The notes beneath the pieces were generated by a model. It worked only from the letters and a program-made list of their open reading frames with translations, did not search any database and was not told the DNA's origin. A stretch of DNA of 64,000 nucleotides from Clostridium cadaveris (lineage in GTDB: Bacteria > Bacillota > Clostridia > Clostridiales > Clostridiaceae): contig NZ_CP076620.1 of assembly GCF_020911725.1 (NCBI RefSeq), positions 2,803,001 through 2,867,000 of the forward strand, written 5' to 3'. The position numbers and the translations under genes were made by a program. Positions 38,771-46,350 of this stretch are shown piece after piece (within the stretch, counting starts at the first letter, position 1; each line of letters begins with the position of its first letter).

Positions 38771-40336
38771 TTAAATTCTTGCTCTTCCAGGAATCAAAAT
38801 CTTGTCTCCAACTTTGATTACGTTAGGATCTTTTATATCATTTACATTTACAAGTTCTTCTATTGTTGTATAATATCTCTTCGCTATACTCCAAAGCGTA
38901 TCACCTTTTTGAACTACATAAATAGTTATACTTGCTTTTTTACTTGGAGGATTTTCTTCTGATTTATCTAAAGATGTCATAAAGTCTTTTGATTGATTGT
39001 AACTAACCTTAGACCATAAATGAACTACAGCTTTAACTGCAATTGTATCAGCTTCTACTATTGCATCGATACTTTCTAAATTAGCTTTTACCTGTCCAAT
39101 CATATCTATCTTTGTGCCTGCAATGTCTATAGTTGCTGTAAATGGAAGCTCGTCACCAACTGTATATATAGGTTTTTCTTCGTCTTTAGCTCTATAAATA
39201 ACATTAACTTTAACTATTCCTTCTACAACAACTTTATCTTCAACAAGCTTTTTATCAGTTACAACCACATCCCCCTTGCTCATAATGCATTGGATAGGCA
39301 TAGGTTTTTCTGATGGAATTTGAATATTCTCTTTAACTATTATATCCATTTCATTCATTCCATGGAGTACGTTAAGATCATAAGTTTCTTTATTTAATTC
39401 AATTACATTATTAGGACTGTATGCGTCTTCTATAACGTCATACTGTTCTTTATTCATAAGCTTAACATCAACAGAAGCTTTTACTTCTATTTCTAATATT
39501 CTATTTTCTCCTAAGTCATCTTGTTTAATAGAAATGTCTACATCATTTATAGCACAATTGGTTATGCTCTTCATATTTATTCCTATATCTTCTCTGACAA
39601 CCTCCTTAGACATGTATATATCCTCTTCTGCTAAAACTATATCTTTGCTGTCCATACCTCTATATAGCATTTGTACTTTTGCAAAAGCTGATATGCTAGC
39701 CTTTCCTTCATTTAGCACAACTTCACATTTATGAAGATATACATTAGTCTTTAATGCCTTGCCTACTTGTGGCTTATCCATTGAGATTTTCACTGTAGAT
39801 TTTCCTTCTAGTTCTTCTTCTATAATACCAACCATCTTATCTACTGTAGTTGGTTTCTTAAGCATTTGTATATTGTTAGATGCATCTATATCTCTTATTA
39901 TGTCTACATTGTAATTTTTATAAACTTCTCCTGAAACATTTAAGATGCCTTCTATTTCTATTTTCCTTTCATTGATTATATTGCAATCTATATGTTCGAT
40001 TTCACAGTTAACATCTCCATTTAGTCTTCCATCTGCACCTTCTATATCGATGTAATTTGAAAACTTATCATTGTAGTTTAAACTATGAACCCCCATACCT
40101 TCATCTTCTTTAGCTAAGTAGAGAATATTGTATTCCAATGTTCCTTCAACATAAATCCTGTCTTGTAGAAGTTCCTTTTCTGTAACAACCGGTTTGACGT
40201 CAAGCATTAAAACTTCCTCTATATCAGGATGAGTATCAGGAATCAAATATTCTCCTCTAACTACTGTATCACAAGAACCTTCCCCAAGCATTTGTTCATA
40301 TTCTATGTTTTCTTTTAAAACTTCTATCTCTGCCAT
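38771..40336 (-). CDS. sipL: Spore coat morphogenetic protein with DUF3794 domains and LysM
   Basis: In Clostridioides difficile SipL binds SpoIVA and recruits the coat around the forespore. This 521-residue protein shares its layout: an N-terminal region (EYEQMLGEGSCDTVVRGEYLIPDTHPDIEEVL), two or three SPOCS/DUF3794 segments (repeats of KPVVTEKELLQDRIYVEGTLEY type and KKLVEDKVVVEGIVKVNVIY type), and a C-terminal LysM (VVQKGDTLWSIAKRYYTT to GDKILIPG) at about 472-517. Length and domain order match SipL closely. A Bacillus alternative is SafA/VrrB-like, which lacks DUF3794. Expected in mother-cell (sigma-E) control. Confidence 0.88.
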   Translation of the reverse strand: MAEIEVLKENIEYEQMLGEGSCDTVVRGEYLIPDTHPDIEEVLMLDVKPVVTEKELLQDRIYVEGTLEYNILYLAKEDEGMGVHSLNYNDKFSNYIDIEGADGRLNGDVNCEIEHIDCNIINERKIEIEGILNVSGEVYKNYNVDIIRDIDASNNIQMLKKPTTVDKMVGIIEEELEGKSTVKISMDKPQVGKALKTNVYLHKCEVVLNEGKASISAFAKVQMLYRGMDSKDIVLAEEDIYMSKEVVREDIGINMKSITNCAINDVDISIKQDDLGENRILEIEVKASVDVKLMNKEQYDVIEDAYSPNNVIELNKETYDLNVLHGMNEMDIIVKENIQIPSEKPMPIQCIMSKGDVVVTDKKLVEDKVVVEGIVKVNVIYRAKDEEKPIYTVGDELPFTATIDIAGTKIDMIGQVKANLESIDAIVEADTIAVKAVVHLWSKVSYNQSKDFMTSLDKSEENPPSKKASITIYVVQKGDTLWSIAKRYYTTIEELVNVNDIKDPNVIKVGDKILIPGRARI

Positions 40337-40476
40337 AATATCCCTCCCATAAAATACCTATTTAATATATATATAATTTTCAGTTTATTTATGACACTTT
40401 ATATAAAAAATAAAAAGAATTTTTTTTGAGGTAATTTTCTATTTTTTATATTTTTTATAAATTATCAATTATTTTG
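40337..40476. other. AT-rich gap upstream of sipL
   Basis: 140 nt, more than 80% A/T, expected to hold the minus-strand sipL promoter. I could not identify a convincing sigma-E box. Confidence 0.4.
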
Positions 40477-40505
40477 TTGACATTTGCCAAATTATAGCTT
40501 ATTAT
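40477..40505 (+). promoter_or_regulatory. Consensus sigma-A promoter for a plus-strand RNA
   Basis: TTGACA (40477-40482), a 17-bp spacer and TATTAT (40500-40505) on the plus strand. The start would be near 40511-40513. No plus-strand gene follows, only a short segment ending in a terminator. Confidence 0.7.
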
Positions 40506-40511
40506 AAATTA

Positions 40512-40600
40512 TGGTTATTACATACATAACCTCTCATAAATTCGCAGTACCCTTTTACACCATAGTTGGGAGATGGATTTTTGCCATCTTTCCTTTTTTT
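40512..40600 (+). ncRNA. Candidate small RNA of about 90 nt
   Basis: Downstream of a near-consensus promoter, the segment folds into a 5' hairpin (GGTTAT, 7-nt loop, ATAACC; 40513-40531), then a single-stranded stretch, then an intrinsic terminator (GGGAGATGG, 7-nt loop, CCATCTTTCC followed by seven T). It contains no reading frame of note. It matches no riboswitch or known RNA that I recognise; the features are those of an independent trans- or cis-acting sRNA. It is convergent with nothing, as both neighbours are on the minus strand. Confidence 0.55.
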
Positions 40601-40605
40601 ATTTT
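40568..40605 (+). terminator. Terminator of the candidate sRNA
   Basis: GGGAGATGG (40568-40576) and CCATCTTTCC (40584-40593) with a short loop and a run of seven T, then ATTTTT. Confidence 0.85.
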
Positions 40606-40611
40606 TCGACA
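40605..40611 (-). promoter_or_regulatory. Possible Spo0A box
   Basis: TGTCGAA on the minus strand is the 0A-box core; TGTCGAT at 40754-40760 on the plus strand is a one-mismatch relative 140 nt away. Chance occurrence of a 7-mer is not excluded. Confidence 0.3.
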
Positions 40612-40646
40612 AACGACAGTTTTATCTTTATAATTTATATATATAC

Positions 40647-40679
40647 AAAAAGGAATCAGTTTAGAACTGATTCCTTTTT
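40647..40679. terminator. Bidirectional terminator between the sRNA and the aminotransferase remnant
   Basis: AAAAAGGAATCAGTT and AACTGATTCCTTTTT form a 15-bp stem with A/T tracts either side. It probably ends transcripts reading from ldh in the minus direction. Confidence 0.9.
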
Positions 40680-40720
40680 ACACTATTTATATAATTCTAA
40701 TTTAAAAATGCTTTTCTTCT

Positions 40721-40860
40721 CTATATAATTATGTTGTTTTGTTCCATATCGTTTGTCGATATTCTAACAAAACCATCCATACCTATATACTTTTTATCTT
40801 TTACTATGATGTTTTCTTTTTAAGTTTCTCAACTAGTCGGCTTGCTATCCCCCTAGTTAC
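40721..40860 (-). pseudogene. Remnant of a HisC-type class I/II aminotransferase C-terminus
   Basis: The minus strand encodes RGIASRLVEKLKK in one frame, which joins after a one-base change in an A-run to ENIIVKDKKYIGMDGFVRI and then STNDMEQNNII, ending at TAG 40721. The last part resembles the C-terminal motif of histidinol-phosphate and related PLP aminotransferases (G-[FY]-[IV]-R-[IV]-x-x-G-x-x-EQN). No start, catalytic Lys or upstream portion remains; it abuts the ldh stop codon. Most likely a decaying gene end left by a deletion. The reading is by eye and not verified. Confidence 0.5.
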
Positions 40861-41843
40861 ACTAATTTATTTTTGCAATCATTTTTAGTTTCATAATCAT
40901 ATAAGTTTTGTAATGAGTATTCAACCATGTTTGCAACTGCTTCATCTGTATAGAATCCATAATGTGGTGTAACTATTACATTAGGGAAAGACTTTAATGT
41001 TAATAGAGTTTCATCTGTTATTATTCTATTTTGATGATTGTGATGGAATATTCCATATTCATATTCATAAACATCTGTGGCAACTCCGCCAATTTTCTTA
41101 CTCTTAATTCCATCTATCAAAGCTCTTGTGTCCATCAATTGTCCTCTTGAAGTGTTTATTAAAATTACTCCTTCCTTCATCTTAGCTATACTTTCAGCAT
41201 TTATCATATGATAGTTATCATCCGTTAATGGACAATGTAGAGATATTACATCAGCTTCAGCTAAAACCTCATCTAAAGTCCTATACTCTAAATACTTCAT
41301 AGCATTTTCATTTGGATATAAATCATATCCTATCATTTTACATCCAAATCCACTGAAAGCTTTAATTGCTGTCTGCCCTATTTTTCCTGTCCCTATAAAT
41401 CCAATAGTTTTATTTCTTAACTCAAACCCTATTAATCCTTCCAAGGAAAAATCTTGAGCATCTACTCTCCTAAATGCTTGTCTAAAATTTCTTGCTAAGC
41501 AAAGAGTAACTCCAACTGCAAATTCTCCAACTGCATTTGGGGAATATGCAGGAACATTAGATACATTAACTCCAAATTCCTTAGCTGCTTCTAAATCTAT
41601 ATTATTAAAGCCTGCAGAACGAGTAGCTAAATATTTTATTCCAAACTTTGAAATGATTTCAATAGCTTTTCTATTTGCTGTACAGTTGCCTAGTATACAA
41701 ACAGCATCATATCCTTCTGCTAAAGCTGCAGTTGATGGTGCGAAGGATTCCTTTAATATTTTAACTTCATGATTATATTTAACAGAGAATTTTTCAAAAC
41801 TACTAACCTCATCTGGTCTTACACAGTATGCTAATACTTTCAT
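40857..41843 (-). CDS. D-isomer-specific 2-hydroxyacid dehydrogenase (D-lactate/FldH-like)
   Basis: Reduces a 2-oxoacid to the D-2-hydroxyacid with NADH. 328 residues from the ATG at 41841-41843 (AGGAG 9 nt upstream; the TTG before it is not used). It has the NAD-binding GFIGTGKIGQTAIKAF near 150, catalytic Arg near VDTSRG-type INTSRGQLMD, and the His-containing TPHYGFYTDEAV. It begins MKVLAYCVRPDEVSSFEKFS, strongly reminiscent of the C. sporogenes phenyllactate dehydrogenase FldH and of clostridial D-lactate/2-hydroxyisocaproate enzymes. Substrate cannot be set by sequence alone. No fld gene cluster is nearby. Confidence 0.85.
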   Translation of the reverse strand: MKVLAYCVRPDEVSSFEKFSVKYNHEVKILKESFAPSTAALAEGYDAVCILGNCTANRKAIEIISKFGIKYLATRSAGFNNIDLEAAKEFGVNVSNVPAYSPNAVGEFAVGVTLCLARNFRQAFRRVDAQDFSLEGLIGFELRNKTIGFIGTGKIGQTAIKAFSGFGCKMIGYDLYPNENAMKYLEYRTLDEVLAEADVISLHCPLTDDNYHMINAESIAKMKEGVILINTSRGQLMDTRALIDGIKSKKIGGVATDVYEYEYGIFHHNHQNRIITDETLLTLKSFPNVIVTPHYGFYTDEAVANMVEYSLQNLYDYETKNDCKNKLV

Positions 41844-41980
41844 CAACTTCCACTCCTCTTATAATAATTTCACATTCAATATATAGTCTAGTTGTATTTA
41901 TGTCAATATTTTAATTTTTTCTCTTTATTCAAATCGTGTTTTATCATATTCTATAAATGCTATATTATCATTCTATAGAA

Positions 41981-42030
41981 AAATAACCCTGAAAGACAAA
42001 CTTCTTTTACAAGTTTTCATCTTTCAGGGT
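41981..42030 (-). terminator. Terminator of veg
   Basis: ACCCTGAAAGA (41986-41996) and TCTTTCAGGGT (42020-42030), with additional inner pairing, followed in the minus direction by TATTTTTC. Confidence 0.88.
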
Positions 42031-42109
42031 TCATTTAATAAACTCTTGTCTTTTATCATAAAGTCTTAAAATAAAAAAGCCCTAAGTCCTTCTTATTAAT
42101 TTTATTTTA

Positions 42110-42346
42110 CTATCCTGCAAATACTATCTGCACTGTCTTAGTTAGTACGTCAGAATAACTATATGTCACTTTCCTTTGGGTGTCACTGTCTAGTCTAATA
42201 ACAAATATACTTTGATAAGTACTCTCAAGCACTCCGCTATTAACGAGTATTTTTCTTCTTCCACCATTAGCCTTTAATGTAACTCTTTCGCCTACATGGT
42301 TTTCTATGTCTTTTTTAATGGAAGCAAGAGTTTTAAATTTTTCCAT
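42110..42346 (-). CDS. veg: Veg protein
   Basis: Small (78-residue) Veg-family protein, an SH3-like beta barrel. In Bacillus subtilis Veg stimulates biofilm matrix gene expression by antagonising SinR, but its clostridial role is unproved. It contains the typical LASIKKDIENHVGERVTLKANGGRRKI and the C-terminal VTYSYSDVLTKTVQIVF. Its promoter at 42372-42400 matches the sigma-A consensus perfectly, as in Bacillus, where veg is among the strongest vegetative promoters. Next to yabG, as in Bacillus (yabG-veg). Confidence 0.93.
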   Translation of the reverse strand: MEKFKTLASIKKDIENHVGERVTLKANGGRRKILVNSGVLESTYQSIFVIRLDSDTQRKVTYSYSDVLTKTVQIVFAG

Positions 42347-42371
42347 ATAAACACCCTCTTTCCTCTTTTAT

Positions 42372-42400
42372 ATTATACTACTATTACCCCTTTATGTCAA
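42372..42400 (-). promoter_or_regulatory. veg promoter, perfect sigma-A consensus
   Basis: TTGACA (42395-42400), a 17-bp spacer and TATAAT (42372-42377) on the minus strand. Confidence 0.92.
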
Positions 42401-42584
42401 TAAACTTATTATTTTACCACTGATAATTGCAATTTGTCAATGTTAAAAAAATGTTAACAAAAGTTTTTTTACTATTTGATTATATTATTAACATTTTTCT
42501 TAAATTATATGTATATTTTCAATATTTATTTGTAAACATCTCTAAAGTTTACTATTAAAATTTAATATAACTTCTATATAAAGA

Positions 42585-42619
42585 AAAAAATCCCCCAAAT
42601 TATATTTTAGGGGATTTTT
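42585..42619 (-). terminator. Terminator of yabG
   Basis: AAAAAATCCCC (42584-42594) and GGGGATTTTT (42610-42619) immediately after the yabG stop codon. A/T tracts flank both arms. Confidence 0.88.
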
Positions 42620-43519
42620 CTAGGCATATGGTGATTTAGGATATCCTTCTCTATATTTTCCTCTCGTTTGAAGTCCTCCAACACCCTTAATTCCCGTTAT
42701 AGTATTTTCTAATATTTCGTGTATAGTCAATACTTTTTCTATATTGGTATAAGCTATCTTTTCACATATAAAAACAGGATCTAGGCAATGAATAAGCACT
42801 CTATTAGGGCTTGATGCAAAATTAGCACCAGCATCTAGAATCTTTTCATAACATGACTGACATGCTCCAGCAAAAATTACAAGTTCATCATAACTTGAAT
42901 TGTAATTCCTTAATTCAGTTACAGCTTCAATAAAAAATTTTGAGTTTCTATAATTGTTTACATCCATATAATCTTTAATATCTTTTGCCATACCATCATG
43001 ACCTGTTAAAACAACTATATCGGGTTTTACTTCCTTTACTAGTTCTATTACTTTGCTTGGCTGTTCTCGCTCCTTTACAGCAAATCCAACAGCATTTAAA
43101 GAAAGTTGCTTGTATACTTTAAGGCAATTATCTAAATAAACAGGATCTCCATCTATATGAAGTATTTTGCCTGGCCTTCCGAAAACAAGATCATTTTTAT
43201 TTCCATCTGATATAAGTCTGTGAGGGCTCTTATGAGCCCTCTTTCTTTTTACTGGCTCTATGTCCTCACCACCCCCTCTATATGCCACAATCTTTCTTAT
43301 AGTGTCATTTACGGCATTGTTAAACACTATATCTTTTTCTCCACTATAGTCTGGTTTTACTTCTTCTAAATCATCTATAGGCGAATCTGCAATTATTCTT
43401 AAATTTGTCCCTTTTAAAACAAAAACTTCTTTTCCATCTTCATTTACACGTTTATCAATTATTTTAAATGTTATATCCTTTTCATATGATTTTCTAACTA
43501 CATAATCTCCTATGTCCAT
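42620..43519 (-). CDS. yabG: Sporulation-specific protease YabG
   Basis: Cysteine protease that processes spore coat and cortex proteins late in sporulation. The 299-residue product starts MDIGDYVVRKSYEKDITFKI. It contains GRPGKILHIDGDPVYLDNCLKVYKQ, PDIVVLTGHDGM with the catalytic His, and VIFAGACQSCYE with the active-site Cys, and ends GGLQTRGKYREGYPKSPY. Very close to the family consensus and length. The neighbouring veg is the conserved partner. Confidence 0.95.
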   Translation of the reverse strand: MDIGDYVVRKSYEKDITFKIIDKRVNEDGKEVFVLKGTNLRIIADSPIDDLEEVKPDYSGEKDIVFNNAVNDTIRKIVAYRGGGEDIEPVKRKRAHKSPHRLISDGNKNDLVFGRPGKILHIDGDPVYLDNCLKVYKQLSLNAVGFAVKEREQPSKVIELVKEVKPDIVVLTGHDGMAKDIKDYMDVNNYRNSKFFIEAVTELRNYNSSYDELVIFAGACQSCYEKILDAGANFASSPNRVLIHCLDPVFICEKIAYTNIEKVLTIHEILENTITGIKGVGGLQTRGKYREGYPKSPYA

Positions 43520-43610
43520 AACAAACCTCTTCTCTCAACTATTTCTATATATAATATGCGTTAAATTTTTCTTTGCCACTTGTCATAAATATGTTGTACT
43601 TACATAATAT

Positions 43611-43650
43611 AAAAAGCATCACTTTACTATTTTTAGTAAAATACTGCTTT
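43611..43650 (-). terminator. Terminator-like hairpin
   Basis: TTTACTA and TAGTAAA with flanking AAAGCA/TGCTTT pairing, 10 nt after the stop at 43660. Confidence 0.5.
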
Positions 43651-43659
43651 CACTCAAAC

Positions 43660-43980
43660 TTATAAGAATATTCTTCTTCCAGAGATTGCTGCACTGTAAT
43701 CATAATTCCTAAGTAGATTCATCAATTCTTCGTCATCGCCGTACTTATCATACCATTTCATAATAACTTCGTAAGCTAATCCATAATAAATCAAAGTTCC
43801 TATCATAATTGGTTTAGCTGGAACAGGATTTTTAATCGCAACTCCAACTCCTCCACTTATAAGTCCGTATAATATTATTCTTTGTTTTACCCCTTCGCTT
43901 CTAATTTTTTCTTTCACATTAAATTCTCTAACCACTTTTTTAACTCTTGTTGGAGTTGGAATTACTATCGCTGTTATCAT
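43660..43980 (-). CDS. Uncharacterised small membrane protein upstream of yabG
   Basis: 106 residues. N-terminal basic region (VKKVVREFNVKEKIRSEGVKQR), one or two hydrophobic segments (about 36-50, IILYGLISGGVGVAI, and 55-70, PIMIGTLIYYGLAYEVI) and an acidic C-terminal tail (KYGDDEELMNLL). I do not recognise it. Position between yabG and the CotS-like cluster suggests a spore protein, without proof. Confidence 0.6.
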   Translation of the reverse strand: MITAIVIPTPTRVKKVVREFNVKEKIRSEGVKQRIILYGLISGGVGVAIKNPVPAKPIMIGTLIYYGLAYEVIMKWYDKYGDDEELMNLLRNYDYSAAISGRRIFL

Positions 43981-44046
43981 AAATTACCCCTATTTTAAAA
44001 TACTATATGTATATTTATATTTCATTTTTATGATATTTAGTATTAA

Positions 44047-44079
44047 TTTAAGGGTGTTGATTTTTTCAACACCCTTAAA
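44047..44079 (-). terminator. Terminator after the first CotS-like gene
   Basis: TTTAAGGGTGTTGA and TCAACACCCTTAAA, 14 bp perfect stem with a T-rich loop, directly after the stop at 44080. Confidence 0.85.
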
Positions 44080-45084
44080 TTACTCTGATTGATTATATTC
44101 TTTTTTAAATTCTTCGATAAAATTCAAGTATTTATCCTGCTCTGCAATAAGTTTTTCAAGCTTATTTATAAAAGTATTTTGTGCCCAGTTGACTTCATTA
44201 TAATAATATCTATTAGCGAGCCTCCAATACCTTTGAGGGAATAACAAGAATGCAAATATCAATCTATATTCATCTTCTTCTAGTGTACTAACCTCATTGT
44301 ATGAATCTAAAATAGCTTTAGCATACTCTATGCTCCATCCATTTCTCTTTAAAACCTTCACCATGAAATTATTTATATCGTAACTTCTCACTTCTCTCTT
44401 GCAATAATCAAAATCTATAACATTATAATTTTCGTTTTCGTCAATTATTATGTTATGATAAGTGTAATCGTGATGGCAGAAAAGCTTATCTTCATTTGTC
44501 CTCATGCATATATCTTCATATTTAGAACTTAAAAGCACATTTTTAGCTCTATTACCAAGATTCTTATAAAACTCCATTGATTTTATATAAGCCAAATCAT
44601 AACTACTCTTATTATTTTTCTTTCTAGCCATATCCCACATTTTACTTAAAGATTTTACTCTTTTTTCCATAAGATGAGGCCAGCGATCTAAATCACTTTT
44701 AAGCTTACTATTTTCAGGAGGTTCATATCCTTTGGAACTTTGGTGAAGATTTGCTAAAGTCTTTGCTGCATTTTTTATCTCTTCAATATTATAGAAATCG
44801 CATTCTCTACCTTGAATCCATTGAGATAAAGTATATAAATCTTCATTTACTAAAGCATAAGGTTCCCCCTCAGTATTTAAGTAGTATCTATCTATACTTG
44901 AAAACCCATTATTTATCAAATGCTCTTTTGCACCATATACAAATAAAAGCTTTTGGGGTCCATAGTTTATCTTTTTTAAACACATCTCTCCCTTATCAGT
45001 TTTCAGATAGTATACTCCTTTATAAGGTTTTATACTTTCTATTTTTATGTTGAATTGTCTCTCTATTTCAAATTCTCTCATCAT
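44080..45084 (-). CDS. CotS-family spore coat protein with kinase-like fold
   Basis: 334 residues from the ATG at 45082-45084 (GGGGG 8 nt upstream). An aminoglycoside-phosphotransferase-like fold: N-lobe FEIERQFNIKIESIKPYKG, catalytic loop CHHDYTYHNI (near 205) and the metal-binding motif VIDFDYC. Bacillus CotS/YutH relatives are structural coat proteins. Both catalytic motifs are present here, so kinase activity is possible. It is divergent from the glycosyltransferase at 45190, suggesting shared control in spore-envelope formation. Confidence 0.85.
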   Translation of the reverse strand: MMREFEIERQFNIKIESIKPYKGVYYLKTDKGEMCLKKINYGPQKLLFVYGAKEHLINNGFSSIDRYYLNTEGEPYALVNEDLYTLSQWIQGRECDFYNIEEIKNAAKTLANLHQSSKGYEPPENSKLKSDLDRWPHLMEKRVKSLSKMWDMARKKNNKSSYDLAYIKSMEFYKNLGNRAKNVLLSSKYEDICMRTNEDKLFCHHDYTYHNIIIDENENYNVIDFDYCKREVRSYDINNFMVKVLKRNGWSIEYAKAILDSYNEVSTLEEDEYRLIFAFLLFPQRYWRLANRYYYNEVNWAQNTFINKLEKLIAEQDKYLNFIEEFKKEYNQSE

Positions 45085-45189
45085 ATTAATCACCCCCTTA
45101 TAATTTATATGTAGTATTGACTGTATTTATTAACACTTATTAACAGAGTTTAATATAATAAATTATAGTATTATGAAAGGATAAACTTG
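45085..45189. promoter_or_regulatory. Divergent promoter region between CotS-like gene and glycosyltransferase
   Basis: A 105-nt region between divergent starts that must drive both genes. I could not identify boxes with certainty; sigma-K or sigma-E type promoters are expected. Confidence 0.35.
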
Positions 45190-46326
45190 ATGAATATTGG
45201 TATTGATGGTAGAGCTGCTTCTTTGTATAGAGGAACAGGTATAGGCACTTATACCTATGAGCTTTTAAATGCTCTCAGCTCCATAGATAATTTTTATAGA
45301 TATGTAATATTTATGAAAGATAATAATAAATTAGACATCAATTTTAAAAATAATTTTTTTACTAGCTTCTATAATTTCCCCATAGAAAAGAATTTTTGGG
45401 ATACCATAAGTCACTATCCCTACATCCCTAAAAAAACCATAGATATATATCATAACCCACAAAACGGCATTGGTCTACCTAGGGAAAATGATTGTCCTAT
45501 AGTCATAACACTTCATGATATAATCCCATTAAAAATGCCAGAAACGGTTAGCGATAAATATTTAAATATATTCTCTCAAAATCTTGAATTCATTTTAAAA
45601 AATGCCAATGGAATAATTACAGTTTCTGATTTTTCTAAAGATGACATTGCAAATACCTTAAACTATCCTAAAGACAAAATATTTGTAACACCTTTAGCAA
45701 GTCAAAAAATATATGGTCCTATTGATAAAGTCGAAGCTAAAATATTCCTGCAAAAAAAATATAAAATTACAGGTAACTACATTCTTAACGTAGGCGGTTT
45801 TAGTCCTCGGAAAAATATACTAGGCTTGTTAGATGCCTTTAGTAAAGTCTTAGATGTATATCATGATGATTTAAAGTTAGTCATTGTAGGTAACCACGGA
45901 AAATCATACAGTTTATACAAGGAAAGAGCAGAAAAATTAAATATTTCATCTAAAGTCTTATTTCCAGGTTTCATTCCTGTTGATGATTTAAACTATTTTT
46001 ACAATGGCGCTGAGACATTTGTATATCCTTCATTCTATGAAGGTTTTGGTCTTCCTCCTATCGAATCAATGTCTTGTGGCACTCCCGTTATATCTTCTAA
46101 TACAACTTCTCTTCCTGAGGTTGTAGGAGATGCTTCTCTTTCTATAAATCCTTATGATGTAGATGAGATATCTGACGCTATATTAAGGGTACTTATGGAC
46201 AAAGCTCTTAGAGAAAAACTTATCTTCAAAGGCATCGTAAGAAGCAATAAGCTTAATTGGAATACAACTGCACGCAAAACTATACGAGCTTATAACTCTA
46301 TAATACAAAATAAAAAAAATGACTAA
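45190..46326 (+). CDS. Glycosyltransferase family 4, spore-coat region
   Basis: GT-B fold retaining glycosyltransferase, 378 residues from the ATG at 45190. It begins MNIGIDGRAASLYRGTGIGTYTYELL, has NVGGFSPRKNILGLLDAF starting the second domain, and the donor-binding motif YEGFGLPPIESMSCGTPVISS. Donor and acceptor are unknown. It is a close paralogue of the gene at 49303-50415. Location amid CotS-like genes points to spore-coat or exosporium glycan synthesis. Confidence 0.85.
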   Translation: MNIGIDGRAASLYRGTGIGTYTYELLNALSSIDNFYRYVIFMKDNNKLDINFKNNFFTSFYNFPIEKNFWDTISHYPYIPKKTIDIYHNPQNGIGLPRENDCPIVITLHDIIPLKMPETVSDKYLNIFSQNLEFILKNANGIITVSDFSKDDIANTLNYPKDKIFVTPLASQKIYGPIDKVEAKIFLQKKYKITGNYILNVGGFSPRKNILGLLDAFSKVLDVYHDDLKLVIVGNHGKSYSLYKERAEKLNISSKVLFPGFIPVDDLNYFYNGAETFVYPSFYEGFGLPPIESMSCGTPVISSNTTSLPEVVGDASLSINPYDVDEISDAILRVLMDKALREKLIFKGIVRSNKLNWNTTARKTIRAYNSIIQNKKND

Positions 46327-46350
46327 TGGAATATCCATTAGTCATTTTTT
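46314..46350. terminator. Bidirectional terminator at convergent gene ends
   Basis: AAAAATGACTAATGG and CCATTAGTCATTTTT, perfect stem with a 5-nt loop. Its arms overlap the end of the glycosyltransferase (including TAA) and reach the stop of the CotS-like gene. Confidence 0.92.

Noticed and set aside
40512-40600. Riboswitch controlling a downstream gene
   Set aside because: The next plus-strand gene is several kb away and both neighbours are on the minus strand; the terminator ends an independent transcript.
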